From: Stenotrophomonas maltophilia R551-3
Lineage (GTDB): Bacteria > Pseudomonadota > Gammaproteobacteria > Xanthomonadales > Xanthomonadaceae
Reading direction: 5' to 3'
Assembly (NCBI RefSeq): GCF_000020665.1
Contig: NC_011071.1
Coordinates: forward strand, 1,664,501 to 1,728,500
DNA length: 64,000 nt
A program made the translations under genes and the position numbers. Below, piece by piece: positions 26,397 to 34,533 of the stretch (the stretch's first letter is position 1; the number at the start of each line of letters is the position of its first letter). Under the pieces are notes generated by a model. That model was not told the DNA's origin. It did not search any database and worked only from the letters and a program-made list of their open reading frames with translations.

Positions 26397-27323
26397 TCAG
26401 TAGCGCGCGTCCTTGGGTTTCGGGTCACGCGGCCAGTCCTTGGCCTTGTTGGCGAAATCCGGACGCGGCTGGTTGATGAAGTAGCTGGCGATGTCCACCG
26501 CATCCTGGTCGGGCATCACCTGCTGCCCCAGCGGGGGCTCGCGGGTCACCGCCGGTGGCATGTTGTGCTTGACGAAACCGGCGGCCTTGTACAGGCGCGC
26601 CATGCCGGCGCCGATGTTGAAGCTGTGGTCACCCCACAGCGGCGGGAAGGCGATATCACCGCTGGCATCACGTCGGCCTTCGCCGTTGTCACCATGACAG
26701 GAGGCGCATTGCGCGGCGTACAGCGCCTGGCCGCGGATCGGATCAGGTGTCAGTGAGCTGTCGATCGGCCCTTCGCTGGGTGCCGCCACGCGCGCGCCTT
26801 CGGGAACGGGGCGGTTCAACCAGGTCATGTATTCCAGCATGGCGCGCATTTCCGGCGCGTCCTTGGCCAGCGGCTTGCCGTTCATCGAGCGCTGCAGGCA
26901 GCCGTTGATGCGCTCGGTCAGCCCGATCACCTTGCCCGGCCGTGGCATGTAGCGTGGGTAGGCACCACCACCCGTGTTGAAGTAGTGGTTGCCGAACGGC
27001 CGCTTGCCCTCGGCCATGTGGCACGAATTGCAGTTCAGATCGTTGCCGACGTTGTCCGGCAGCAGCCGCGCGGTCTCGTTGAGGAGGCGGCGGCCGAGCA
27101 TCACCGACCCGGCATTGCCCAGCCCGGCAATTTCTTCGGCACTGGGGGCGTGGTACTGGCCGACCACCGTGCCCTGCGCATCGAGAATGTCGATCGTGCT
27201 GGCCACGGCGGCATCCAGGTCCGGGTACAGATGGCGATAGGCGAGGGTGCCGGCACCGGCCAGCAGCACGACAACGATCGCACTGCCGAGCAGCAGGCGG
27301 GAACGTTTGCGCGAACGCTTCAT
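26397..27323 (-). CDS. Diheme cytochrome c, thiosulfate dehydrogenase (TsdA)-like
   Basis: A 308-residue periplasmic or membrane-anchored protein with an N-terminal hydrophobic segment (LLLGSAIVVVLLAGAGTLAY). It has two heme sites, CNSCH at residues 98-102 and CASCH near residue 207. Between them is TERINGCLQRSMNGKPL, which matches the TsdA stretch containing the cysteine (here Cys142) that ligates the catalytic heme. TsdA oxidises thiosulfate to tetrathionate or runs in reverse. It overlaps the upstream triheme cytochrome gene by ATGA, so that protein may be its electron partner. Direction and physiological substrate are not proven. Confidence 0.8.
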   Translation of the reverse strand: MKRSRKRSRLLLGSAIVVVLLAGAGTLAYRHLYPDLDAAVASTIDILDAQGTVVGQYHAPSAEEIAGLGNAGSVMLGRRLLNETARLLPDNVGNDLNCNSCHMAEGKRPFGNHYFNTGGGAYPRYMPRPGKVIGLTERINGCLQRSMNGKPLAKDAPEMRAMLEYMTWLNRPVPEGARVAAPSEGPIDSSLTPDPIRGQALYAAQCASCHGDNGEGRRDASGDIAFPPLWGDHSFNIGAGMARLYKAAGFVKHNMPPAVTREPPLGQQVMPDQDAVDIASYFINQPRPDFANKAKDWPRDPKPKDARY

Positions 27324-28666
27324 CGTGCAGCCTCCTGCGGAACGTAATGCACCGGCTTGTCACGCACCACCCGGCGCATCCTCGCCACGTCGACCTCGCT
27401 GACCGCGCTGGCCTGGTTGCCCCAGCTGTTGCGGATGAAGGTCAGGATCTGTGCCAGTTGTGCATTCGGCAGCTGCTCGAAACCGGGCATGGTGAACGCC
27501 ATGCGGTCGTGCGGGGTATGCGGGGTGCGGCCCCCGATCAGGGTCACCTGCACCAGCGAACTGGGATCATCGGCGAACACGATCGAGTTGCCGGCCAGCG
27601 CCGGGTAGACCCGTGGCATGCCGCGGCCGTCGGCGCGATGGCAGGCCTGGCAATGCTCGGCATAGGCCAGCGAGCCGGCCACGCGATAGTCACCACTGCG
27701 CAGCGCGGCGGTGGTGGTGTTGGTACCCGGCGACCACTGTGCGCTGCGGCCCTCGCGCGCCGGCAGCTGTTTCAGGTAGCGGGCCATCGCCAACAGGTCG
27801 GCGTCGGACAGGTACTGGGTGCTGTGCTCGACCACATCGGCCATGCCACCGAAGGCCGCCGAGCGATCAGTGCGGCCGGTGCGCAGGAAGTCGACGATCT
27901 CGCCCTCGCTCCAACTGGCCAGGCCGGTCGATTCGTTGCGCAGGTTCTTCGCATACCAGCCTTCCAGCACCGAGCCGGACAAGTACTGGCGGCTGCCATC
28001 ATCGGCCATCGCCTTTTCCTGGAACGCCAGGCCGCGTGGCGTGTGGCAGGCGCCGCAGTGGGCCAGGCCTTCCACCAGTTCGGCGCCGCGCTGCTGGCTG
28101 GCATCCAGCGACGGATCCGGGTTGAACGTACGCGGGCGTGCAAACAGCAGCTGCCACCAGGCCAGTGGCCAGCGCATGTTGGCCGGCCACGGAATCGTGC
28201 TGTCGGCGTTGTCCTGCTTCACCGGCTGCACCGAGCCCATGAAATAGGCGTACAGCGCCTTGATCTCGGCGTCGCTGGCGATCACGTACGAGGCGTATGG
28301 CATCGCCGGATACAGCGGCTGGCCATCGTGGCGGATGCCCCGGCGCACCGCGCGTTCGAAGTCGGCGTAATCGTAGGCACCGATGCCGGTGTCCGCATCG
28401 GGCGTGATGTTGGTCGAGTAGATCGTGCCCATCGGCGTCTGCATGCCCAGGCCACCGGCGAACGGCTTGCCGCCCGGCGCTGTGTGGCAGGCCGCGCAGT
28501 CGGCAGCACGCGACAGGTATTGCCCCTGCGCGATCAGCGCCGGATCGTGGATGTCGACCTGCGCCGCCTGTCGCAGTGCGAACCAGTAGGGCGTGGTGCG
28601 GGCGATGCCGTAGGCGGCGGCCACGGTGGCGGCCAGGGCAATGGCGAGCTTGAACGAGGTGCGCAT
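27320..28666 (-). CDS. Triheme cytochrome c (alcohol/gluconate dehydrogenase subunit type)
   Basis: A 448-residue protein with an N-terminal membrane segment (FKLAIALAATVAAAYG) and three heme-binding motifs: CAACH at 57-61, CGACH near residue 205 and CQACH near residue 350. The architecture and DPALIAQGQYLSRAADCAAC resemble cytochrome subunits of membrane-bound alcohol, gluconate or sorbitol dehydrogenases. No dehydrogenase gene is adjacent; the partner gene encodes a TsdA-like cytochrome. The ATG at 28666 is preferred over a TTG at 28714, which lies inside an FNR-type box. Confidence 0.85.
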   Translation of the reverse strand: MRTSFKLAIALAATVAAAYGIARTTPYWFALRQAAQVDIHDPALIAQGQYLSRAADCAACHTAPGGKPFAGGLGMQTPMGTIYSTNITPDADTGIGAYDYADFERAVRRGIRHDGQPLYPAMPYASYVIASDAEIKALYAYFMGSVQPVKQDNADSTIPWPANMRWPLAWWQLLFARPRTFNPDPSLDASQQRGAELVEGLAHCGACHTPRGLAFQEKAMADDGSRQYLSGSVLEGWYAKNLRNESTGLASWSEGEIVDFLRTGRTDRSAAFGGMADVVEHSTQYLSDADLLAMARYLKQLPAREGRSAQWSPGTNTTTAALRSGDYRVAGSLAYAEHCQACHRADGRGMPRVYPALAGNSIVFADDPSSLVQVTLIGGRTPHTPHDRMAFTMPGFEQLPNAQLAQILTFIRNSWGNQASAVSEVDVARMRRVVRDKPVHYVPQEAAR

Positions 28667-28700
28667 GGCGGCACTGTGGGCAATCGCGCACGCGCGTTCA

Positions 28701-28714
28701 TTGATCCGGATCAA
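28701..28714. promoter_or_regulatory. Perfect FNR/Anr-type box
   Basis: TTGATCCGGATCAA matches TTGAT-N4-ATCAA exactly. Its centre is 41.5 bases from the A of the cytochrome ATG at 28666, pointing to oxygen-responsive control of the cytochrome operon. Confidence 0.7.
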
Positions 28715-28760
28715 TGACTGAACGGATACAGCTTGTACACCAAGCTGAATCGTTCCTGCG

Positions 28761-28778
28761 TTGTCATCAAGCCGTCAT
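28761..28778 (+). promoter_or_regulatory. Pho-box-like site before the lipoprotein hydrolase
   Basis: TTGTCAT, spacer CAAG, then CCGTCAT matches the PhoB 7-4-7 consensus at 12 of 14 positions. A possible -10 (TAGATG, 28789-28794) follows at the spacing usual for PhoB promoters. The hydrolase ATG is at 28852. Confidence 0.6.
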
Positions 28779-28851
28779 CCGCGCGCGATAGATGGCCGGT
28801 CTATTGGGGCGTTAACGTCACAACTTGTCTGATTCACCCCTACGACGTGAT

Positions 28852-29970
28852 ATGAAGCGCCTGCTGCTGTTGCTGCTGGCGTGCGCCGGCCTGTGGCTGG
28901 CTGCATGCTCATCCTCGATCAATGCCTCGTCCACCTCGCTTGCCGATCGGCTGATCGCGCCGGGTGGCGTGTCGACCCTGCTTGATCGCCCGCGCATAGC
29001 CGCGGCCATCGCCGAACTGCCGAACCGCCATGGCTTCGCGCCGGGGCGCGATGGCGTGCCGATCTTCTGGCGCGTGTTCGATCCGGGCAACTATGGTGCG
29101 CGCTATCACTACCTGCCGCAGCGCCACGAGAATGGCCTGCCGCTGGATACCGGCTTGAGCCTGGCCGTGCCACAGCCCTTCCACGCGCAGGCACCGCGCG
29201 GCACCGTGGTGCTGCTGCACGGCTGGATGATGAATGGTGATTCGATGCTGCCGTGGTCGCTGCAGCTGGCGGAGTCCGGCTACCGCGTGGTCACCCTCGA
29301 CCTGCGCAACCACGGCCAGTCCGGTGCCGGTCCGTCCGGCTATGGCACCTATGAATCGGATGACGTGGTCGATGTAATCAGCGAGCTGCGTGCACGTGGT
29401 GAAGTGACCGGCCCGCTGTACCTGTTCGGCGTGTCCTATGGCGCCGCCACAGCGGTATTCACCGCCGACAAGCTCGGCGACCAGGTGGAAGGCGTGGTAG
29501 CGATGGAGTCGTTCGCCAATGCCGGCGTGGCCATCCGCACGATGATCCCGCACCTGATGGGACTGCAGCCGGAAGGGTTGAAGGCGCAGGCGGTAGCCTC
29601 CTACGCGCGCTGGCGTTACGGTGGCCAGGACATCGACCAGGTGGTCGCCGCGGCAAGCCGCCGCATCGACGTCGATCTCGACCGTGTGGATGTGGCGCGC
29701 GCGCTGGCCGATACCCGCGCCTGCGTACTGCTGCTGCACGGGCAGGGCGACCAGCACATCCCGGTCAGCCAGGGCCGCGAACTGGCGCAGGCCAATCCGC
29801 GCGCGCACTACATCGAGATGCGCGGCGAGGACCACATCACCCTGCCGTTGCGGCTGGACCTGCTGGCCGGTGTGGTCGACGACTGGATGGCGCGCGACGA
29901 GCACCATCCGCAGAGTGCCTGCCCGGCTCCCCAGCTGCCGGCCCAGGCCGAGTGGCTGACGCGCAGCTGA
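28852..29970 (+). CDS. Alpha/beta-hydrolase lipoprotein
   Basis: A 372-residue protein. A lipoprotein signal ends in the lipobox LAAC, with the cysteine near residue 18. The alpha/beta-hydrolase fold shows GTVVLLHGWMMNGDSM (oxyanion region), the nucleophile elbow GVSYG, LLHGQGDQHIPVSQG (acid) and MRGEDHITLP (catalytic His). It probably sits in an envelope membrane and cleaves an ester; the substrate is unknown. A Pho-box-like site upstream suggests induction by phosphate limitation. The ATG at 28852 is preferred over a TTG nine codons upstream because it opens the lipoprotein signal. Confidence 0.85.
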   Translation: MKRLLLLLLACAGLWLAACSSSINASSTSLADRLIAPGGVSTLLDRPRIAAAIAELPNRHGFAPGRDGVPIFWRVFDPGNYGARYHYLPQRHENGLPLDTGLSLAVPQPFHAQAPRGTVVLLHGWMMNGDSMLPWSLQLAESGYRVVTLDLRNHGQSGAGPSGYGTYESDDVVDVISELRARGEVTGPLYLFGVSYGAATAVFTADKLGDQVEGVVAMESFANAGVAIRTMIPHLMGLQPEGLKAQAVASYARWRYGGQDIDQVVAAASRRIDVDLDRVDVARALADTRACVLLLHGQGDQHIPVSQGRELAQANPRAHYIEMRGEDHITLPLRLDLLAGVVDDWMARDEHHPQSACPAPQLPAQAEWLTRS

Positions 29971-30048
29971 AAAAAGGGGACGGAGGGGATTAAGTCGTTT
30001 CCCGCACACCCAGGGCAGAAACGACTTAATCCCCTCCGTCCCCTTTTT
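29971..30048. terminator. Long inverted repeat acting as bidirectional terminator
   Basis: A 31-base arm starting AAAAAGGGGACGGAGGGG at 29971 is exactly complementary to 30018-30048, with a 16-base loop. The stem begins with As and ends in Ts on both strands, so it can terminate both convergent genes. It begins immediately after the hydrolase stop and ends four bases before the MFS stop. Confidence 0.75.
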
Positions 30049-30051
30049 CTG

Positions 30052-31191
30052 TCAGGGCAGGCGCCGTGCCAGTGAGCGCGCCGACGCGGCTACGCCCAGC
30101 AGCAGCGCGGCCACGCAGAGGAAGGCGAAGCCGAGGCTGGTGGCGTGTGCCAGTGCACCGATCGCTGCCGGGCCGGCGAGGATGCCGGCGTACCCCAGCG
30201 TGGTAACCGCAGTGATGGCGATGCTCTCCGGCATCACCCGCTGCTGGCCCGCCATGGAAAACAGCGCTGGCACGATGTTGGCGCAGCCCAGCCCGACCAG
30301 CACGTAGCCGGCCAGCGCCACCGGGAATGACGGCACCAGCGTGGCCAGGGTGAAACCGGCCGCAGCGGTGATGCCGCCGAAGACCATGGTGCGGGTGCGG
30401 CCCAGGCGCTCGACGATACCGTCGCCGAACAGGCGCATCGCGGTCATCGCCAGGGTGAACAGCGCGAAGCCGGCGCCAGCCTGGTCGCGTGGCACCTGCC
30501 GTACTTCGGCCAGGAACACGGCACTCCAGTCCAGCATCGAACCTTCGCCGAGGAACACCACGAAGGCCAGCACGCCGATGAACAGCACCACGCCATGTGG
30601 CAGTGCCAGCAGCGGCCCTTCGTGCAGGATCCGCTGTGGGCGCCAGTGAGGCGCCGACAGCGCCGCGACCAGCAGCAGTGCCGCCACCGAAACCAGCGCG
30701 GCCAGCCACAGCGGCGTACCCAGGATCAGCAGGCCGGTCATGCAGCCGGCACCGATAAAACCACCGATGCTGTAGAAGGCGTGGAAGCCGGACATCATCG
30801 CGCGCCCGGCGTCGCGTTCGACCGCCACCGCCTGCATGTTCACCGTGCAGTCCATCGCGCCCACGCCGGCACCGAATACGAACAGAGCAGCGCCCAGCGC
30901 GAAAGGCGAGGGCGCAAGCGCCAGCAGTGGCAATGCCAGCAGCACCATCGCGCAGGTCACCATCAGCAGCCGCCGGCAACCGAGGCGGCCGGTCAAGGCA
31001 CCGGCCAACGGCATCGCCAGCAACGAGCCCAGGCCGAGGCACAGCAGTACCGCGCCGAGGCTGGCATCGGACAACCCGGCCTTGGCTTTTGCATAGGGCA
31101 CCATCGGCGCCCAGGCGGCGGTGGCGAATCCGGGAATGAAGAAGGCGGCACGGGTGGCGTGCTGCTGGGCACGTGGGGATGAGGGCGTCAT
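30052..31191 (-). CDS. MFS transporter (YbjJ/FucP-like)
   Basis: A permease of about 379 residues with some twelve hydrophobic segments, starting FFIPGFATAAWAPMVPYAKA. Motifs include LTGRLGCRRLLMV (loop 2-3), VGAMDCTVNMQAVAVERDAG and FHAFYSIGGFIGAG. It resembles the sugar/H+ symporter-like or efflux MFS group around YbjJ and FucP. The ATG at 31191 is chosen because the upstream alternative at 31221 lies in a LacI-type operator; 31248 is also open. The operator suggests a sugar-linked role. No sugar catabolic gene is next to it. Confidence 0.82.
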   Translation of the reverse strand: MTPSSPRAQQHATRAAFFIPGFATAAWAPMVPYAKAKAGLSDASLGAVLLCLGLGSLLAMPLAGALTGRLGCRRLLMVTCAMVLLALPLLALAPSPFALGAALFVFGAGVGAMDCTVNMQAVAVERDAGRAMMSGFHAFYSIGGFIGAGCMTGLLILGTPLWLAALVSVAALLLVAALSAPHWRPQRILHEGPLLALPHGVVLFIGVLAFVVFLGEGSMLDWSAVFLAEVRQVPRDQAGAGFALFTLAMTAMRLFGDGIVERLGRTRTMVFGGITAAAGFTLATLVPSFPVALAGYVLVGLGCANIVPALFSMAGQQRVMPESIAITAVTTLGYAGILAGPAAIGALAHATSLGFAFLCVAALLLGVAASARSLARRLP

Positions 31192-31220
31192 GCGCGGTGC
31201 GAAACTCCAAGGATCATCCA

Positions 31221-31234
31221 TGAAAACGTTTTCA
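31221..31234. promoter_or_regulatory. LacI/GalR-type operator
   Basis: TGAAAACGTTTTCA is a perfect 14-bp palindrome with the central CG step typical of LacI-family operators. It lies 30 bases upstream of the MFS start at 31191. No LacI-family gene is in the window, so the repressor would be encoded elsewhere. Confidence 0.65.
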
Positions 31235-31375
31235 GGCGGGATCGGCAAGTGCCATGCGTGACATCGAGCGACGCATACGATTGCAGTGACCCGAATGCGT
31301 CACCGCTGATTAACGCCAAAGACGGACAGTAGCGACACGGTCGGCATTCCGCCGGCCGCTGCCGGAGATCCGTAC

Positions 31376-32071
31376 ATGAGCACGACACCGACCATCCTCC
31401 TCGTCCATGGTTTCTGGGGCGGGGCCGCACACTGGGCCAAAGTGATCCTGGAGCTGCATCGCAACGGCCATGACCGCGTGCAGGCGGTGGAACTGCCACT
31501 CACCTCGCTGGCCGATGATGCCGGCCGCACCCAGAAAATGATCCGGCAGATCGACGGGCCGGTGCTGCTGGTCGGCCACTCCTACGGCGGCGCGGTGATC
31601 AGCCAGGCCGGCAACGAGGCCAACGTGAAGGGCCTGGTCTACATCGCGGCGTTCGCCCCGGATGCCGGCGAGAGCCCCGGTGGCATCACCCAGCAGCATC
31701 TGCCGGAAGCGGCACCGAACCTGGCGCCGGACAGTGATGGTTACCTGTGGCTGCGTGCCGACACGTTCCATGAAAGCTTCTGCCAGGACCTGAGCGACGA
31801 CGAAGGCCGGGTGATGGCGGTGACCCAGAAGGCACCGCTGGCCAGCACTTTCGGCGATGCAGTGAGCGACCCGGCGTGGAAGCACAAGCCGAGCTGGTAC
31901 CAGCTGTCCCGCCACGACCGGATGATCGCGCCGGAGAACCAGAAGACCATGGCCGGACGGATGCAGCCCAAGCGCCTGCTGGAGCTGGATGCCAGCCATG
32001 CCTCGCTGGCCTCGAAGCCGGCCGAGGTGACCGCGTTGATTCTCGAGGCCTGTGCCGCTGTAGGCGGCTGA
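31376..32071 (+). CDS. Alpha/beta hydrolase (EstC-like)
   Basis: A 231-residue cytoplasmic protein with a complete alpha/beta-hydrolase set: TILLVHGFWGGAAHW at residues 6-20, the nucleophile elbow VGHSYGGAV (Ser near residue 69), and a late histidine in LDASHASLASKP. The cap region and size match the small EstC/methylesterase-like hydrolases often annotated as esterases or haloperoxidase-like. GGAG lies eight bases before the ATG. It is divergent from the MFS gene and shares its promoter region. Substrate unknown. Confidence 0.85.
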   Translation: MSTTPTILLVHGFWGGAAHWAKVILELHRNGHDRVQAVELPLTSLADDAGRTQKMIRQIDGPVLLVGHSYGGAVISQAGNEANVKGLVYIAAFAPDAGESPGGITQQHLPEAAPNLAPDSDGYLWLRADTFHESFCQDLSDDEGRVMAVTQKAPLASTFGDAVSDPAWKHKPSWYQLSRHDRMIAPENQKTMAGRMQPKRLLELDASHASLASKPAEVTALILEACAAVGG

Positions 32072-32218
32072 TCCGGCGCCATCGCGCCGCGCGACGGCAC
32101 ACCGCACGACAGCCGGGGCGCAGGGGAGTAAACTCCTGCGCCTGCGGCCATCCGGCCTCATTCCCATCCCGCCTCCAGCCGCCGCCAGAGGATCCCACCC
32201 GATCGTGGAGGTCCCGTC

Positions 32219-34417
32219 GTGTCGTCTGTGCCTGTCCGTTTTCCGCTCCCGTTTCCACGTCGCCTGCCGCTGTCGCATGCGCTGGCCCAGGGCCTGCTGC
32301 TGCTTGCGCTGAGCGGCGGCACCGCGGCCGCCCAGTCCTCCCAGGACGAGGACAAGGCCAAGCCGGCGCCCGCCTCGCAGACCCTGCAGACCGTACAGGT
32401 CACCGCCAACCAGCTCGGCACCATCACCGAAGGCAGCGGCGCCTACACGCCGGGCACCATCGCCACCGCCACCCGGCTGGTGCTGACCCCGCGGCAGACC
32501 CCGCAGACCATCAGCGTGATCACCCGCGCACAGATGGACGACTTCGGCCTGGACGGCATCGATGACGTGATGCGGGTGACCCCGGGCATCAGCATCGTGA
32601 CCTACGACAGCGAGCGCACCGAGTACTACGCGCGCGGATTCGCCGTGCAGAACTTCCAGTACGACGGCATCCCGATGTCGCGCGACTCGGCCTATTCGGC
32701 CGGCAACACGCTCAGCGACACCGCCATCTACGACCGCATTGAAGTGCTCAAGGGCGCTACCGGCCTGCTGACCGGCATGGGCGATCCAGGCGCGACCATC
32801 AACCTGGTACGCAAGAAGCCGGGCAAGGACTTCGCCGGCAGTGCGACGCTGGGTGTGGGCCGCTGGGACGACTACCGCGCCGAGATCGATGTGGGCGGCC
32901 CGCTGACCGCCGATGGTCGTGTGCGTGGCCGTGCCGTTGGTGCCTGGCAGGACAAGCATTCCAATCTCGACTTCTACCAGCGCACCAGCAAGGTGGGCTA
33001 CGCAGTGCTGGAGGCCGATGTGGGCGAGCGCACGCTGCTGACCGTGGGTGGCGATGCGATGGACAGCGACCCGAAGGGCTCGACCTGGGGTGGCATCCCT
33101 CTTCTGGACAGTGCCGGCAACTTCAATGACATGCCGCGTTCGTTCAACAACGGCACGCGCTGGAGTGGCTGGCGCCAGTATGTGCGCACCGGCTTCGCCA
33201 CGCTCGAGCACACCTTCGCCAACGACTGGGTGGCCAAGCTGCAGCTCAACCACCAGGTCAACGGCTATGACGCGGCACTGGCCGGTGCCGCCGCCGGCAA
33301 TCCCGATCCGTTGACCGGCGAGGGCGTCAGCCTGTGGCTCGGCAAGTACGTTGGCAAGACCGTCAGCAATGCGGCCGACTTCTACCTGAGCGGTCATTTC
33401 GGCCTGTTCGGCCGCGAGCATGAGCTGGTCGTCGGTGGCAGCGCCTCGCGCAAGCGCTGGACCAACACCGGCTACGGCCCGCAGGCGGGGTTCCCGGATA
33501 CCGTGCCGGACTACAGAACCTGGAATGGCGACATTCCCGAGCCGGAGTGGCAGCGCAGCTACAGCAACAACGAAGTGACGCGTGAGAACGGCCTGTACGT
33601 GGTCGGCCGCTTCGACGTGGCCGATCCGTTGAAGGTGATCGTCGGCAGCCGCCTGGCCAGCTACCGCTCGCCGCAGACGCGCGAAACCGGCGTGTTCGTA
33701 CCGTATGCCGGCGTGGTCTACGACCTTGGCGAGCACTATTCGGTGTATGCCAGCTACAGCACCATCTTCAAACCGCATAGCGAACGCGACGAGCAGGGCA
33801 AGGCACTGGATCCGCTGGAAGGCCGCAGCTACGAGATGGGCCTGAAGGCCGAGTTCCTCGATGGGCGCTTCAACGCCAGTGCGGCGCTGTTCCAGCTCGA
33901 CCAGGACAACTTCGCCCAGCCCACCGGCGGCAAGACGCCGGACGGGCAGGATGCGTATCGCGCCCTGATGGGCGTGCGTACCAAGGGCTACGAGCTGGAA
34001 ATGTCGGGCCAGCTGGCGGAAGGCTGGCAGGTGCAGGGTGGGTTCTCGCACAAGATCGCCCGCCAGGCTGGTGCCAAGGTCACCACGCTGGAGCCGGAAA
34101 ACCAGTTCAGCCTGCACACCAGCTATCGCCTGCGTGGCGACTGGAAGGGCCTGACGCTGGGCGGTGGTGCGCGCTGGCAGGATTCCACTTTCGGCGAGAT
34201 CACCAACCCGGCCACGCAGGCCAAGGTGGTGCATCGTACCCAACCCTACTGGCTGCTCGATGCAATGGCGCGCTATGAATTCAACGATCGTCTGTCGGCT
34301 ACGCTCAACGTCAACAACCTGCTGGACAAGCGGTACTACACGATCTTCAGCTGGTACAGCACCTATACCTGGGGTGAGCCGCGCAACGTGCGCCTGGCGA
34401 TGACGTACAAGTTCTGA
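32219..34417 (+). CDS. TonB-dependent siderophore receptor (FhuE/FpvA type)
   Basis: A 732-residue receptor. It has a signal peptide ending GGTAAAQ, TonB-box-like TVQVTAN, and plug motifs LTPRQTPQTISVITRAQMDD, DRIEVLKGATGLLTGMGDPG and INLVRKKPGK. The barrel ends MTYKF with a terminal aromatic. Strong similarity in layout to the receptor at 3128-5299 indicates hydroxamate or pyoverdine-type ferric siderophores. The GTG start follows GGAGG at a good distance. I see no Fur box in the 147 bases upstream, only a GGAGT-AA-ACTCC palindrome near 32125-32136. Confidence 0.88.
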   Translation: MSSVPVRFPLPFPRRLPLSHALAQGLLLLALSGGTAAAQSSQDEDKAKPAPASQTLQTVQVTANQLGTITEGSGAYTPGTIATATRLVLTPRQTPQTISVITRAQMDDFGLDGIDDVMRVTPGISIVTYDSERTEYYARGFAVQNFQYDGIPMSRDSAYSAGNTLSDTAIYDRIEVLKGATGLLTGMGDPGATINLVRKKPGKDFAGSATLGVGRWDDYRAEIDVGGPLTADGRVRGRAVGAWQDKHSNLDFYQRTSKVGYAVLEADVGERTLLTVGGDAMDSDPKGSTWGGIPLLDSAGNFNDMPRSFNNGTRWSGWRQYVRTGFATLEHTFANDWVAKLQLNHQVNGYDAALAGAAAGNPDPLTGEGVSLWLGKYVGKTVSNAADFYLSGHFGLFGREHELVVGGSASRKRWTNTGYGPQAGFPDTVPDYRTWNGDIPEPEWQRSYSNNEVTRENGLYVVGRFDVADPLKVIVGSRLASYRSPQTRETGVFVPYAGVVYDLGEHYSVYASYSTIFKPHSERDEQGKALDPLEGRSYEMGLKAEFLDGRFNASAALFQLDQDNFAQPTGGKTPDGQDAYRALMGVRTKGYELEMSGQLAEGWQVQGGFSHKIARQAGAKVTTLEPENQFSLHTSYRLRGDWKGLTLGGGARWQDSTFGEITNPATQAKVVHRTQPYWLLDAMARYEFNDRLSATLNVNNLLDKRYYTIFSWYSTYTWGEPRNVRLAMTYKF

Positions 34418-34430
34418 CGCCGGTGGTGCT

Positions 34431-34492
34431 GTAGAGCCGAGCCCACGCTCGGCTGGCTGTCAAACCGCAGCCGAGCATGGGCTCGGCCCTAC
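34431..34492. repeat. Inverted SMAG-type repeat pair
   Basis: It starts GTAGAGCCGAGCCC and ends in the inverted copy GGGCTCGGCCCTAC. It lies just after the receptor stop, between convergent genes. Confidence 0.75.
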
Positions 34493-34497
34493 AAATA

Positions 34498-34527
34498 CGC
34501 CCGCGATGATTTTCGGCATCGCGGGCG
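34498..34527 (-). terminator. Hairpin terminator of the pirin gene
   Basis: CGCCCGCGATG pairs with CATCGCGGGCG over 11 bp with an eight-base loop. On the minus strand it is followed by GTATTTGT. It sits seven bases past the pirin stop. Confidence 0.6.
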
Positions 34528-34533
34528 TTGTCG

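Noticed and set aside
31310..34243. A 977-codon open frame antisense to the siderophore receptor
   Set aside because: It covers parts of two real genes on the other strand and has no recognisable domain.
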